A DNA stretch of 64,000 bases, from NCBI RefSeq assembly GCF_018119405.1, contig NZ_JAGPWC010000005.1, positions 60,852 to 124,851 on the forward strand, read 5' to 3'. Each line of letters begins with the position of its first letter. The stretch's first letter is position 1. Shown piece by piece: positions 8,367 to 17,419 of the stretch. A program made the position numbers and the translations under genes. The notes under the pieces are model-generated. The model ran no database searches. It was given only the letters and a program-made list of their open reading frames with translations, and was not told where the DNA came from. Source of the stretch: Massilia sp. ST3 (GTDB taxonomy: Bacteria; Pseudomonadota; Gammaproteobacteria; Burkholderiales; Burkholderiaceae_D).

Positions 8367-9458
8367 TTATGGTCGGTTCAAATCGATCGCTTCACCCTCG
8401 ACGAAGACGGCCACCGGCCGCAATCCTTCGTCGAGCACCACGATGTCGGCCCAGGCGCCGGGCGCCAGGCGGCCGCGCAGGGTTTCGCCGAGGTAGTCGG
8501 CGGGGTAGAGCGATACGCGGTGCGAGGCGTCGGCCAGGTCCAGCCCCAGGTCGACGAAGTTGCGCAGCGCCTGGTCCATGGTCAGCACGCTGCCGGCCAG
8601 CGAACCGCTGGCCAGGCGCACGCAGCCCGCGCACTTGAATACACGCTGGGTGCCTAGGGCGTATTCGCCGTCCGGCATGCCGGTGGCGGAGGTCGCATCG
8701 GTGATGCCGTACAGGCGGGGAATGGCGCGCAGGGCCGCGCGCAGCGCACCCTGGCCGACGTGCTCCAGGTCGGGAATGATCTCCGCGTACTCTGCATGGG
8801 CGAGGGCGGCGCCGACGATGCCGGGCTCGCGGTGGTTCATGCCGGTCATGCCGTTGTACAGATGGGTAAAGCCGGCCGCTCCGGCGCGCAGCGCCGCGAC
8901 GCCGTCCTCGAAACTGCCGGCGCTGTGGCCGACCTGCACCCGGATGCCGAGCGCGGCGAGATCGGGAATCAAATCCAGGTGGCCGTCGACTTCCGGCGCG
9001 ATGGTCAGCACCCGGATCGGCGCGACGGCGTGCAGGCTTTGCACCAGTTCCAGGGTGGCGGGGATCACGTCCGGCGGCTGGGCCCCGAGGCGCTTCTGGC
9101 TGAGAAAAGGACCTTCGAGGTGCACGCCCAGCATGCGCGCGCCGCCTTGCGGGCGCTGGGCGATGACGCCGGCCAGGCCGCGCAGGGCGCGCCGGATGTC
9201 GAGCTCCTTGGCCGTCATGGTGGTGCCGAGCAGGGAAGTGGTGCCGTACCGGGCGTGGGTGCGGGCGATGATGGCGCCGGCATCGCCGCCCTGCATGCTG
9301 TCGGCGCCGGCCGCGCCGTGCACGTGCAGGTCGACGAAGCCGGGGAGGATGGTGAGCCCGCTGGCGGCAGGTCCTTCGGTGATCCGGTGGATGCAGTCGC
9401 CGAAGGCGATGCTGCCTGTGATCCAGCCTTCGGGAGTAAGGATTCTGCCGCTGAGCAT
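8367..9458 (-). CDS. nagA: N-acetylhexosamine-6-phosphate deacetylase (NagA/AgaA family)
   Basis: A 363-residue amidohydrolase. Motifs: GFVDLHVHG (metal-binding HxH, about residues 41-49), GVHLEGPFLS (metal-ligand Glu, about 113), VGHSAGS (His), FTHLYNGMTG (His), and GITDATSATGMPDG with the catalytic Asp region. It removes the acetyl group from GlcNAc-6-P or GalNAc-6-P. In this operon, with an AgaS-type deaminase and AgaZ-like protein, GalNAc-6-P is the expected substrate. The ATG follows the regulator's TAA without a gap, so translation is probably coupled. Confidence 0.93.
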   Translation of the reverse strand: MLSGRILTPEGWITGSIAFGDCIHRITEGPAASGLTILPGFVDLHVHGAAGADSMQGGDAGAIIARTHARYGTTSLLGTTMTAKELDIRRALRGLAGVIAQRPQGGARMLGVHLEGPFLSQKRLGAQPPDVIPATLELVQSLHAVAPIRVLTIAPEVDGHLDLIPDLAALGIRVQVGHSAGSFEDGVAALRAGAAGFTHLYNGMTGMNHREPGIVGAALAHAEYAEIIPDLEHVGQGALRAALRAIPRLYGITDATSATGMPDGEYALGTQRVFKCAGCVRLASGSLAGSVLTMDQALRNFVDLGLDLADASHRVSLYPADYLGETLRGRLAPGAWADIVVLDEGLRPVAVFVEGEAIDLNRP

Positions 9459-10226
9459 TTATTCCGCTATGAGTAATTCGATGCCCAGCTTTTGCAGCCC
9501 CTCACGGTATTCAGGACTGATGCTGGCATCGGTGATGACGGTATCGACCCGGTCCAGCTGCACGATGCGGTGCAGGCTGACCCGGCCGAACTTGGAGGCG
9601 TCGGTGAGCACGATGATCTTCTTGGCGCGCTCGACCATCTTGTGGTTCAGGCTTGCCTCGGCCTCGTGGTGGGTGGTGACGCCGAACTGCAGGTCGAAGC
9701 CGTCCACGCCCAGGAACAGCTTGTCGAAGTTATAGGCCTGCAAGGTAGCCTCGGCCTGGCTGCCCTGGATCGACAGCGACTGCTTGCGCAGCAGGCCGCC
9801 CGTCAAGATCAGGTCCACGCCCGGCGACTCGGCCAGCTCCCAGGCGATGTTCAGGCCATTCGTCATCACCGTTACGCTGTTGGCGTCGCGCAGGTGGCGC
9901 GCCAGCGAGATGGTGGTGGTGCCCGAGTCGATGATGATGTTGTCGCCTTCCTGCACCAGGGTGGCGGCCAGGGCGCCGATGCGCTCCTTCTGCTCCTGGT
10001 TGATCGCATCCTTCTGGCGGATCGTGTGCTCCGGCGGCGGGGTGCGGGTGAGGGTGGCGCCGCCGTGGCTGCGGGTGGCCAGCCCCTGTGCCTCGAGCGC
10101 GCTCAGGTCGCTGCGGATGGTCACCGCCGACACGCCGTACTCCTGCACCAGGTCGGTCACCTGGACCGAGCCCTGGCGGGTCAGCAGTTGGAGGATGGCT
10201 TCGCGGCGTTGGGTGGTGTTTCGCAT
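9459..10226 (-). CDS. agaR: DeoR-family transcriptional regulator (AgaR-like)
   Basis: The ATG at 10226 gives 255 residues; the much longer open frame upstream is only a GC-rich read-through. Residues 6-60 form the DeoR helix-turn-helix (RREAILQLLTRQGSVQVTDL, then VTIRSDLSALE). The rest is the DeoR sugar-phosphate sensor domain, with DNIIIDSGTTTISLARHL and the C-terminal LTDASKFGR motif. AgaR-type proteins repress hexosamine operons and are released by a phosphorylated sugar. It sits in the operon it probably controls; GAAAG/CTTTC-rich direct repeats in the 13676-14012 divergent promoter region are candidate operators. Confidence 0.88.
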   Translation of the reverse strand: MRNTTQRREAILQLLTRQGSVQVTDLVQEYGVSAVTIRSDLSALEAQGLATRSHGGATLTRTPPPEHTIRQKDAINQEQKERIGALAATLVQEGDNIIIDSGTTTISLARHLRDANSVTVMTNGLNIAWELAESPGVDLILTGGLLRKQSLSIQGSQAEATLQAYNFDKLFLGVDGFDLQFGVTTHHEAEASLNHKMVERAKKIIVLTDASKFGRVSLHRIVQLDRVDTVITDASISPEYREGLQKLGIELLIAE

Positions 10227-10261
10227 GGTGGCGGCTCGGGTCGACGGTAAAAACGCCGAGC

Positions 10262-11587
10262 TTAACAGATTGATACCGCGCTGTTGACTGCGGGCGCGGC
10301 ATTGCGGTTGCAGGCCCGCGCATACTGGGCCAGCACGCGGCCGATCTTGTGCTCCAGCAGTTCGCGGCTGGTCGTGCCCAGCTGGCCCTGCAGCACGTCG
10401 AGGTATTGTTCCGGCAGGTGCTGGCTCAGGAGCGGCAGCGGGATCTCGACCGCGTCCAGGTTGGCGCACAGCCGTTCCACGGCCGCGGCCACCGGCGCCT
10501 CGCCCCAGTAGTAGCGGCAGCGGTCCGAGAGGCCGTAGCGGCGCATCACGCGCTGCTCGTCGCTGCTGCCCGGGTAGTGCTTGCGCCAGTGCTCGGGCTT
10601 GGCCAGCATGACCTCGTCCAGCACCTGCATCAGGCGCGAGGACTGTTCCGGCGGCAGCAGCTCGTCCTCGATCTGGCACAGGGCAAGCAGGCCTTCGCGC
10701 AGGGCGAAGGTGGCGGCCGGGCCCACCTTGAGGATGGCGAAATGGTCGCGCACCATCTCGTGCAGGCTGGACTCGCGCTGGTAGTCGGTCGAATGGGCCT
10801 CGAACACCAGGCCGGGCCGGCCGGCCACGAAGTCCGACAGCCTCGCCGCCTGGGCCGCGTCGTAGTGCTGGATGTGGCTGTGGTCGAAGTCCACGCCCGG
10901 CTGCACCACCATCGCGATCACGCGGCGCCAGGCCGCATGCAGGCCGGCGTCCAGGAAGGCGCGGCAATGTACCTCCAGGGTGCGCTCGGCGGCTTGCGGC
11001 GAGGTCGGGGCGCCCGCATCAAGCAGGGTCGATTCGCCGCCCGGCACCGGCACCTCGGTGCCGATCACGTAGACCGGCGGCGGATGGCTGGCCTGCTGCG
11101 CGGCGGCTTCGGCCACCCTGGCCAGGCGCACGGCGCGCTCGGCGACGATGGCGTCGTCCAGGGTGGCCGGATCGTCGGCGCAGCGCATGCTGCAATCCAG
11201 GTGGATCTTGTGGAAGCCGGCGGCGGCATAGGCCGCGACCAGGGTCTCGGCATGGAACATGGCCTCGCTAGCCTTGCGGCCCTGCCAGGCGTTCGGGCCC
11301 AGGTGGTCGCCCCCCAGTACCAGGCGCTCGAGCGGAAAGCCGCGCTCCTGCGCCAGTCGATGGACATAGTCGCGGAACTGGGCCGGGTTCATGCCGGTGT
11401 AGCCGCCGAACTGGTCGACCTGGTTCGAGGTCGCTTCGACCAGCAGCAGGGTATCGTGGCGCTGGGCCACGCGCATGGCGGCGCTGAGGACGATCGGATG
11501 GCTGCAGCAGACGCTGTACAGCCCGACCGCTTCGCCGCGCCGGTGGGCCTTGATGACCTGCTGGATGGGAGAAAGGGCCTGGTTCAT
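10262..11587 (-). CDS. agaZ: AgaZ/GatZ-like tagatose-bisphosphate aldolase accessory protein or tagatose-6-P kinase
   Basis: The 441-residue product is a full-length GatZ/KbaZ family protein: GLYSVCCSHPIVLSAAMRVA, LVLGGDHLGPNAWQG, HLDCSMRC, VIGTEVPVPGGE, EAHSTDYQ and HFAILKVGPAATFALREGL. In enterobacteria GatZ/KbaZ supports the catalytic GatY/KbaY aldolase. In comparative work on GalNAc operons of proteobacteria AgaZ was proposed to be the tagatose-6-P kinase. No catalytic AgaY-type aldolase is seen in the window. Its ATG overlaps the ROK kinase stop in an ATGA. Confidence 0.9.
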   Translation of the reverse strand: MNQALSPIQQVIKAHRRGEAVGLYSVCCSHPIVLSAAMRVAQRHDTLLLVEATSNQVDQFGGYTGMNPAQFRDYVHRLAQERGFPLERLVLGGDHLGPNAWQGRKASEAMFHAETLVAAYAAAGFHKIHLDCSMRCADDPATLDDAIVAERAVRLARVAEAAAQQASHPPPVYVIGTEVPVPGGESTLLDAGAPTSPQAAERTLEVHCRAFLDAGLHAAWRRVIAMVVQPGVDFDHSHIQHYDAAQAARLSDFVAGRPGLVFEAHSTDYQRESSLHEMVRDHFAILKVGPAATFALREGLLALCQIEDELLPPEQSSRLMQVLDEVMLAKPEHWRKHYPGSSDEQRVMRRYGLSDRCRYYWGEAPVAAAVERLCANLDAVEIPLPLLSQHLPEQYLDVLQGQLGTTSRELLEHKIGRVLAQYARACNRNAAPAVNSAVSIC

Positions 11588-12552
11588 GGTGCGCTCGCGC
11601 TCGATTGTTGAAGGACTAGCTGACGGGCCAACAGCGCTGCTCCACGTGCGCCGCCGGCATCGCCGAAGCGCGGCGGCAGGATCGGCGGCACCTGGGCGCC
11701 GGCGAACAGGTGGCGCTGGATGGCGCCGGGCAGCTGCTGGTAGAGGTGGGGCAGCTGCGACAATCCGCCGCCCAGCACGATCGCGTGCGGATCGAGCGCC
11801 AGCACCAGGCTGGAAAACGCATGGGCCAGCAGGTCGAGGTGGGCGGCCAGGGTCCTGGCGGCGACCGCATCGCCCGCATTGGCGCGCGCCGCGATGACCA
11901 TCGGCTCGGCCCCCTCGCCGCCGAAGTGGCGGTGCAGCATGCTCATGCCTGGGCCGGACACATAACGCTCCATGCAGCCGGCGCGTCCGCAGGGACAGGC
12001 GATGACCGGCAGGCCGTAGTGCGACAGCAGGTGGGCGGGCGCGGCCCAGTGGCCCCATTCGCCCGCCACGCCGTTGAAGCCGCGGTGCAGGCGGCCGCGT
12101 GCGCAATAGCCGCCGCCGGCGCCGGTGCCGAGGATGGCGCCGAACATGGTCGGCAGGCCATCGGCCGCGCCTCCTTCCGCTTCGGACAGGGCGAAGCACT
12201 GGCAATCGTTGCCGATGGCGACCGGTCGCCCGAGCGCCTGTTCCAGCGCGGGGACGACCAGGCGGCCGTTCAGCGCCGGCACGTTGGAGCTCAGCTGGCG
12301 GCCGCTGGCGGCATCGATCACGCCGGGCAGGCCGATGCCGACCGGAGCCGCAGTGCCCAGCGCGGCGCCGAGCGCAGCGTCGCCGCGCCGCACCAGGCCG
12401 GCGACGACATCGATAAAGCGCTGGAAGTCATGTCCCGGCGTGGCGACCCGCTCGCGGAAGACTTCGCGCATGGCGCCATCGAAGGCGACCAGCTCGATCT
12501 TGCTGCCGCCGATGTCGATGCCGTGCACGCCGCGTGGTTCAGGATTCGTCAT
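11584..12552 (-). CDS. ROK-family sugar kinase (candidate GalNAc kinase, AgaK-like)
   Basis: A 322-residue ROK protein. GIDIGGSKIELVAFDG at the N-terminus is the ATP phosphate loop, IGNDCQCFALSEAEGG carries the catalytic Asp, ILGTGAGGGYC is the second phosphate motif, and the ROK zinc motif CPCGRAGCMERYVSG is complete. It should phosphorylate the imported amino sugar at C6. The start overlaps the end of agaS by 14 bases and the stop overlaps agaZ by 4, so the three genes are one translationally coupled unit. Specificity (GalNAc versus GlcNAc) is inferred from the neighbours. Confidence 0.9.
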   Translation of the reverse strand: MTNPEPRGVHGIDIGGSKIELVAFDGAMREVFRERVATPGHDFQRFIDVVAGLVRRGDAALGAALGTAAPVGIGLPGVIDAASGRQLSSNVPALNGRLVVPALEQALGRPVAIGNDCQCFALSEAEGGAADGLPTMFGAILGTGAGGGYCARGRLHRGFNGVAGEWGHWAAPAHLLSHYGLPVIACPCGRAGCMERYVSGPGMSMLHRHFGGEGAEPMVIAARANAGDAVAARTLAAHLDLLAHAFSSLVLALDPHAIVLGGGLSQLPHLYQQLPGAIQRHLFAGAQVPPILPPRFGDAGGARGAALLARQLVLQQSSASAP

Positions 12553-13675
12553 GGCGGTAGATGGTAACGCCCTTGACGACACGGTTGACCGTGCCGCTGG
12601 CGAAGGGATTATCGGGACGCAGCTGCAACTCGGCCGACAGGTGCAGGGCATACTGCTGGGCGACCAGCAGCCACAGGGGCGCCAGCCAGGCATCAGGGAA
12701 GTCCGGGGTATCGATATCCAGGTCGCCGCCAGGTCCGACCGTGAGGATGCGCTGGGCGATACCGTCGCGCCGCAATTCATCCACCAGGTCCGCTTCGTAG
12801 CGGCGCGACAAGACGCGGCTGCTGTTGAAGACGATGACCAGGGCTTCGCTGTTCAGCACCGACTTGGGGCCATGGCGGAAGCCCAGCGGGGTGTTTGCCA
12901 TCGCGGGCACGCGTCCGCCGGTGAGTTCCAGCAGCTTGAGCGCGCTCTCCTTGGCCAGGCCTTCCAGCGGCCCGCTGCCCAGGTAGACGACGCGCTGCGC
13001 GGCCGTGCCGGCGAGGGCGGCGACCGGCGCCTGCCAGGCCTGCAGGGCGGCTTGCGCCAGCTGGGCCAGCCCGGCGATGCGGCAGGCGTCGTTCTCCTTG
13101 CCGAGGACGGCCAGCGCGGCCAGCAGCATGCAGGTGAAGCTGCTGGTCATGGCGAAGCCGCGGTCGCAGCTGGCGGACGGCATCAGGAGGTTGAAGGTGG
13201 AGGGATCGCCCGCGCTGTCGCGCGCCAGGCGGCCTTCGGGGTTGCAGGTGATGTTCAGCAGGCGGGCGCCGGGCACCAGCTCGCGCACCAGGTGGACGGC
13301 GGCCAGGCTCTCCGGACTGTCGCCGCTGCGGGCAAAGGAGACCAGCAGCGTCGGCGCACTCGCATCCAGGTAGAGCTCCGGGTGGGTGAGCAGGGTGGTG
13401 GTGGCGAGGGCGCGCACCTGGGCCGGCCACAAGGCATTCAGTTCATCGGCGACGATCTCGCCGACGTAGGCGGAACTGCCGGCGCCGGTGAGGATGACCC
13501 GTTGCAGCGGGTTCGACAGGCAGCCGCCCAGGAAAGCCTCGACCCGTGCTCGCTCGGTGCGCAGGCTGGCAGCCAGTTCGCTCCAGAGCGCCGGCTGCTG
13601 GGCGATTTCCTCGGCGGTGTGCAAACCGCCGATGTCGCGCCACGCTTGTTGGCTTCGCTGCAGAAGAGTAGTCAT
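12539..13675 (-). CDS. agaS: SIS-domain galactosamine-6-phosphate deaminase/isomerase (AgaS)
   Basis: A 378-residue protein with two SIS domains. ILTGAGSSAYVGEIVADELN marks the first sugar-phosphate site, LLVSFARSGDSPES the Ser-rich loop, ACRIAGLAQLAQ the middle, and VYLGSGPLEGLAKESALKLLELTGG the second site. GFRHGPKSVLN is typical of AgaS. AgaS converts galactosamine-6-P to tagatose-6-P with loss of ammonia. It is the first gene of the leftward operon. No strong ribosome site precedes the ATG (the upstream bases are CATTTCTTTCG), so initiation may be weak or the leader regulated. Confidence 0.9.
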   Translation of the reverse strand: MTTLLQRSQQAWRDIGGLHTAEEIAQQPALWSELAASLRTERARVEAFLGGCLSNPLQRVILTGAGSSAYVGEIVADELNALWPAQVRALATTTLLTHPELYLDASAPTLLVSFARSGDSPESLAAVHLVRELVPGARLLNITCNPEGRLARDSAGDPSTFNLLMPSASCDRGFAMTSSFTCMLLAALAVLGKENDACRIAGLAQLAQAALQAWQAPVAALAGTAAQRVVYLGSGPLEGLAKESALKLLELTGGRVPAMANTPLGFRHGPKSVLNSEALVIVFNSSRVLSRRYEADLVDELRRDGIAQRILTVGPGGDLDIDTPDFPDAWLAPLWLLVAQQYALHLSAELQLRPDNPFASGTVNRVVKGVTIYRHDES

Positions 13676-14012
13676 CGAAAGAAATGTATAAAGTTTTCAG
13701 TGCGATCAATCTTAAACAGAAAGTTTTCGAAAGTCAAACACGAAAGTAAAACGAAAAATCGGTCGGCGTTCTTGTGTCTTAGAGGGCATTGAAATGCATA
13801 TTGCAAGGCTGATCCTGGACAGTGCCATCCGGTGCGAAGAGGTAATTCGAAAGATAGTGACCATACTTTTGCGTTAAACGAAAGGTTTTAAGAGCGGTTT
13901 TCATGATCTTTCGAACTTTTTTGAAGTTTTTCTTTCCTTTTTGTTGACCTCCTTTGTTTTTGTTCATACATTATCTTCATCAAATCGCAAAACGATCCGA
14001 AAGACCTTGTCC
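13676..14012. promoter_or_regulatory. Divergent, AT-rich control region of the GalNAc locus with GAAAG/CTTTC repeats
   Basis: A 337-base region without a convincing gene, much richer in A+T than its surroundings, lying between the two divergent operons. GAAAG-type motifs repeat on one side (TTTTCGAAAGTC and CACGAAAGTAAAACGAAA, 13720-13757). A second cluster lies near the other operon (TTAAACGAAAGG about 13874; ATCTTTCGAAC about 13909; TTTTTCTTTCC about 13926), with CGATCCGAAAGACC just before the GH31 start. DeoR/AgaR regulators bind arrays of CTTTC-like direct repeats, so these are candidate operators for both directions. The binding assignment is inference. Confidence 0.6.
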
Positions 14013-17000
14013 ATGAAGCACGCATCCTCCCTGCAACGTTCTCTGGCCGTCTCCCTGCTGGCCCTGGCTGTCTCCTCGGCCTATGCGTCGCCGGTCGGCA
14101 ATCTGCGCACGATCAGCCCCGGCCAGGCCGACGGCCCATCCTGGGACCTGCTCCTGGACTCCGGCGCCCGCGTCCGTGTCAGCCTGCCGCGTGCGGACGT
14201 GCTGCGTATTCAAGCCGGCCGCAAGGAGCTGAGCGGCCCCGGCGACAAGGCCGCGCCCATCGTGGTCGCCAGCGCCGCGAGCGATGTACAGCACGAATTC
14301 AAGGAAGAGAATGGCCAGCTGGTCCTGCGCACCGAAGCGCTGACCCTGCGCGTCGACCGCAAGCCGCTGCGCTTTACCCTGTACCGCGCGGGCGAGCCCC
14401 AGCCCCTGTGGCGCGAGCTGCAGCCGCTCGACCTGGGCGACAAGCAGAGCGTGCAGGTGCTCTCCAGCGACAAGGCCGAGCGCTTCTTCGGCGGCGGCCA
14501 GCAGAACGGCCGCTTCGAATTCAAGGGCCGCGAACTGCCGGTCTCGTATTCGGGCGGCTGGGAAGAGGGCGACCGCCCGAACCCGGCGCCTTTCCTGATG
14601 AGCTCACGCGGCTGGGGCATGCTGCGCAACAGCTGGGCCGACGGCAACTATGACCTGCGCGAGGACAACCAGGCCACCCTGCAGCACGCCGAGGAACGCT
14701 TCGACGCCTATTACTTCGTCGGCAAATCGATGCACGAGGTGCTGGCGCGCTATACCGAATGGACCGGCCGCGCGCGCATGCTGCCGCGCTGGGCCCTCGA
14801 ATACGGCGACGCCGACTGCTACAACGACGGCGACAACGTCAAGAAGCCGGGCACGGTGCCGCGCGGCTGGAGCGATGGCCCCACCGGCAAGACCCCCGAC
14901 GTGGTCGACAGCGTGGCGCGCAAGTACCGCGAACACGACATGCCGGGCGGCTGGATCCTGCCCAACGACGGCTACGGCTGCGGCTACACCGCCTTGCCGG
15001 AGACTGTCCAGGGCCTCTCCAGGCTGGGCTTCCGCACCGGCCTGTGGACCGAGAACGGCGTCGACAAGATTGCCTGGGAAGTCGGCCAGGCCGGCAGCCG
15101 CGTGCAGAAGCTCGACGTGGCCTGGACCGGCAAGGGCTACCAGTTCTCGCTCGACGCGAATAAATCCGCCTACGACGGCATCCTGAACAACTCGAGCAGC
15201 CGCCCCTTCATCTGGACCGTCATGGGCTGGGCCGGCACCCAGCGCTACGCCGTGGCCTGGACCGGCGACCAGAGCGCCAGCTGGGACTACATCCGCTGGC
15301 ATGTGCCGACCCTGATCGGCTCCGGCCTGTCGGGCCAGGCCTATGCCACCGGCGACGTCGACGCCATCTTCGGCGGCAGCCCCGAGACCTATACCCGCGA
15401 CCTGCAGTGGAAAAGCTTTACGCCGGTGCTGATGGGGATGTCCGGCTGGTCGGCCAGCGCGCGCAAGCACCCGTGGTGGTTCGACGAGCCTTACCGCAGC
15501 ATCAATCGGCGCTACCTCAAGCTCAAGATGCGCCTCACGCCCTATATGTACAACCTGACGCGCGAGGCCGAGGAAACGGGCGCGCCCATCGTGCGCGGCC
15601 TGATGTGGGACAACCCGCAGGATCCGGCGGCGCTGCGCGAGACGCACAAACACCAGTTCCTGCTGGGCCGCGACCTGCTGGTGGCGCCGGTCTACCGCAG
15701 CCAGGCCGTCAGCGGCGGCTGGCGCAAGGGCATCCACCTGCCGCAGGGCCGCTGGCTGGACTACTGGGACGGCCGCCAGGTGACGGCGGACGCGCAGGGC
15801 AGGGACATCGACCTCCAGGTCGGCCTCGACAAGCTGCCCGTCTTCGTGCGCGCCGGCGCCATCGTCCCGATGTACCCCGAGATGCTGTATGACGGCCACA
15901 AGCAGAAGGACAGGCTGACCCTCGACCTGTATCCGCAGGGCGAGTCCACCTATACCCTATACGAGGACGACGGCGTCACCCGCCGCTACCAGCAGGGCGC
16001 CTTCAGCCGCCAGACCATCGCCATGCGCGAATCCCGGGGCAAGGTCGAAGTCGCGATCCATCCGGTGCAGGGCAGCTACGAAGGCCAGGAAGCCCAGCGC
16101 GGCTACAGCCTGCGCCTGCCCAGCCGCCAGCGCCCCACGAAGGTGCTGATCGGGACCGCGTTCATGAAGGAATTCGCCAGCCGCGCCGACTTCGACGGCG
16201 CGGAGGCAGGCTGGTACTTCGACGGCGCCGAGCGCCTGGGCAGCGTGCACGTGAAGGCGCCGAAGCAGGACATCCGCCAGCCGCTGGGCTTCACGCTCGA
16301 GGGCATCGTCCACGCCGCGAACGACGACGCCTTCCCGACCGCACCGGCCCAGGGCCGCGCCTTGCCGCCGGACGCGATGATCGTGGTGAACCGCCCGGCC
16401 GAGGAGCCGGGCCACCCGATGGAGAACGCCTTCGACGGCAAGCCGGACACCTGGTTCCGCACCGTACGCAGCCAGGCGGTCAAGAGCGGCGCCCACGAAT
16501 GGGTGATCGGCTTCACCGAGCGCCGCCTGGTGGACGGCATCGAGATCGCCCCGCGCAGCGACGCCAACTGGAAGCATGGGCAGGTGCGCGACTACGAGAT
16601 CTATCTCGCCGACAGCAATGGCGAGTGGGGCGCGCCGGTCAAGCGCGGGCAGCTGGCCCTGTCCAAGGACAAGCAGAGCATCGCCTTCCCGGCCAGCGCC
16701 GGCCGCCTGCTGCGCTTCCGCGTGCTGAGCACCCAGAACCCGGACGGCAGCGGCGCGGCTTCCACCGATCCAATGGTGACCGCGGTATCGGGAGAAGCCC
16801 CGGCACGCGCCTTCGACGCCGCGGCCCCGGCCGAGGTGGCGCCGATCACCCTGTCCGAGTTCCGCATCCTGGAACACCCGGTGCCGGAAGGCCAGGAACT
16901 GCGGCGTTACCTGAGCGAGCTGGCCCTGCCGAAAGGCCTGGGCCGCGACAAGCCCGCAGGCAATGGCAGCGAGATGCGCATGAACGGCCTGCGCTTCAAC

Positions 17001-17327
17001 AAGGGCGTCGGCATGGGCCCGTCCGGGCGCCTCGACCTGCAACTGGGCGGCAACTGGCGCCTGCTGCGCGCCGACCTGGGAGTCGACGACAGCTGCCGCG
17101 CCGCGGGCGGGCTGCGCTTCCAGGTCTGGAGCGGCGAGCGCCTGCTCTACGACAGCGGCCTGGTGAAGGCGCCGGCCGTCGTGAAACCCGAGATCGACGT
17201 GCGCGGACTGGGCCAGCTCAGCCTGCGGACACTGGGAGCATCCGGTCCCCAGCCGGCCCGAACGTGCGGCAACTGGGCCAACGCCGCCTTGATCGGCACG
17301 GAAGGCGCGACGGTCAAGCCCCGCTAA
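14013..17327 (+). CDS. GH31 glycosidase with carbohydrate-binding modules (probable alpha-N-acetylgalactosaminidase)
   Basis: The ATG at 14013 begins a signal peptide (MKHASSLQRSLAVSLLALAV, cleavage near SAYA|SP), giving 1104 residues. After an N-terminal beta domain (about 30-220) comes a GH31 TIM barrel. It contains WILPNDGYGCGY, GLWTENGVDKIAWEVG, KLDVAWTGKGYQF (catalytic Asp region) and VAWTGDQSASW (acid/base Asp region). Residues about 760-930 resemble an F5/8-type lectin-like domain (MENAFDGKPDTWFR), and the end is an NPCBM-like domain (GLRFNKGVGMGPSGRLDLQL). This sequence type matches the GH31 group active on alpha-linked GalNAc. First gene of the rightward operon; exported. Confidence 0.88.
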   Translation: MKHASSLQRSLAVSLLALAVSSAYASPVGNLRTISPGQADGPSWDLLLDSGARVRVSLPRADVLRIQAGRKELSGPGDKAAPIVVASAASDVQHEFKEENGQLVLRTEALTLRVDRKPLRFTLYRAGEPQPLWRELQPLDLGDKQSVQVLSSDKAERFFGGGQQNGRFEFKGRELPVSYSGGWEEGDRPNPAPFLMSSRGWGMLRNSWADGNYDLREDNQATLQHAEERFDAYYFVGKSMHEVLARYTEWTGRARMLPRWALEYGDADCYNDGDNVKKPGTVPRGWSDGPTGKTPDVVDSVARKYREHDMPGGWILPNDGYGCGYTALPETVQGLSRLGFRTGLWTENGVDKIAWEVGQAGSRVQKLDVAWTGKGYQFSLDANKSAYDGILNNSSSRPFIWTVMGWAGTQRYAVAWTGDQSASWDYIRWHVPTLIGSGLSGQAYATGDVDAIFGGSPETYTRDLQWKSFTPVLMGMSGWSASARKHPWWFDEPYRSINRRYLKLKMRLTPYMYNLTREAEETGAPIVRGLMWDNPQDPAALRETHKHQFLLGRDLLVAPVYRSQAVSGGWRKGIHLPQGRWLDYWDGRQVTADAQGRDIDLQVGLDKLPVFVRAGAIVPMYPEMLYDGHKQKDRLTLDLYPQGESTYTLYEDDGVTRRYQQGAFSRQTIAMRESRGKVEVAIHPVQGSYEGQEAQRGYSLRLPSRQRPTKVLIGTAFMKEFASRADFDGAEAGWYFDGAERLGSVHVKAPKQDIRQPLGFTLEGIVHAANDDAFPTAPAQGRALPPDAMIVVNRPAEEPGHPMENAFDGKPDTWFRTVRSQAVKSGAHEWVIGFTERRLVDGIEIAPRSDANWKHGQVRDYEIYLADSNGEWGAPVKRGQLALSKDKQSIAFPASAGRLLRFRVLSTQNPDGSGAASTDPMVTAVSGEAPARAFDAAAPAEVAPITLSEFRILEHPVPEGQELRRYLSELALPKGLGRDKPAGNGSEMRMNGLRFNKGVGMGPSGRLDLQLGGNWRLLRADLGVDDSCRAAGGLRFQVWSGERLLYDSGLVKAPAVVKPEIDVRGLGQLSLRTLGASGPQPARTCGNWANAALIGTEGATVKPR

Positions 17328-17419
17328 GCCTTCATCACCAACAGCAGTGACGCCAGCCCCCTCCTGGAGCGGGGAGGGCCCCTTACATCCTTCGATTTGC
17401 AACAGAACGGAAAACAGCT

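Noticed and set aside
10227..10967. Upstream extension of the DeoR regulator frame
   Set aside because: It overlaps agaZ in another frame and has a low-complexity product; the ATG at 10226 begins the normal DeoR domain.
13779..13967. A 62-codon frame on the minus strand in the divergent control region
   Set aside because: Lys/Asn-rich, no plausible domain, and its position overlaps the promoter elements.
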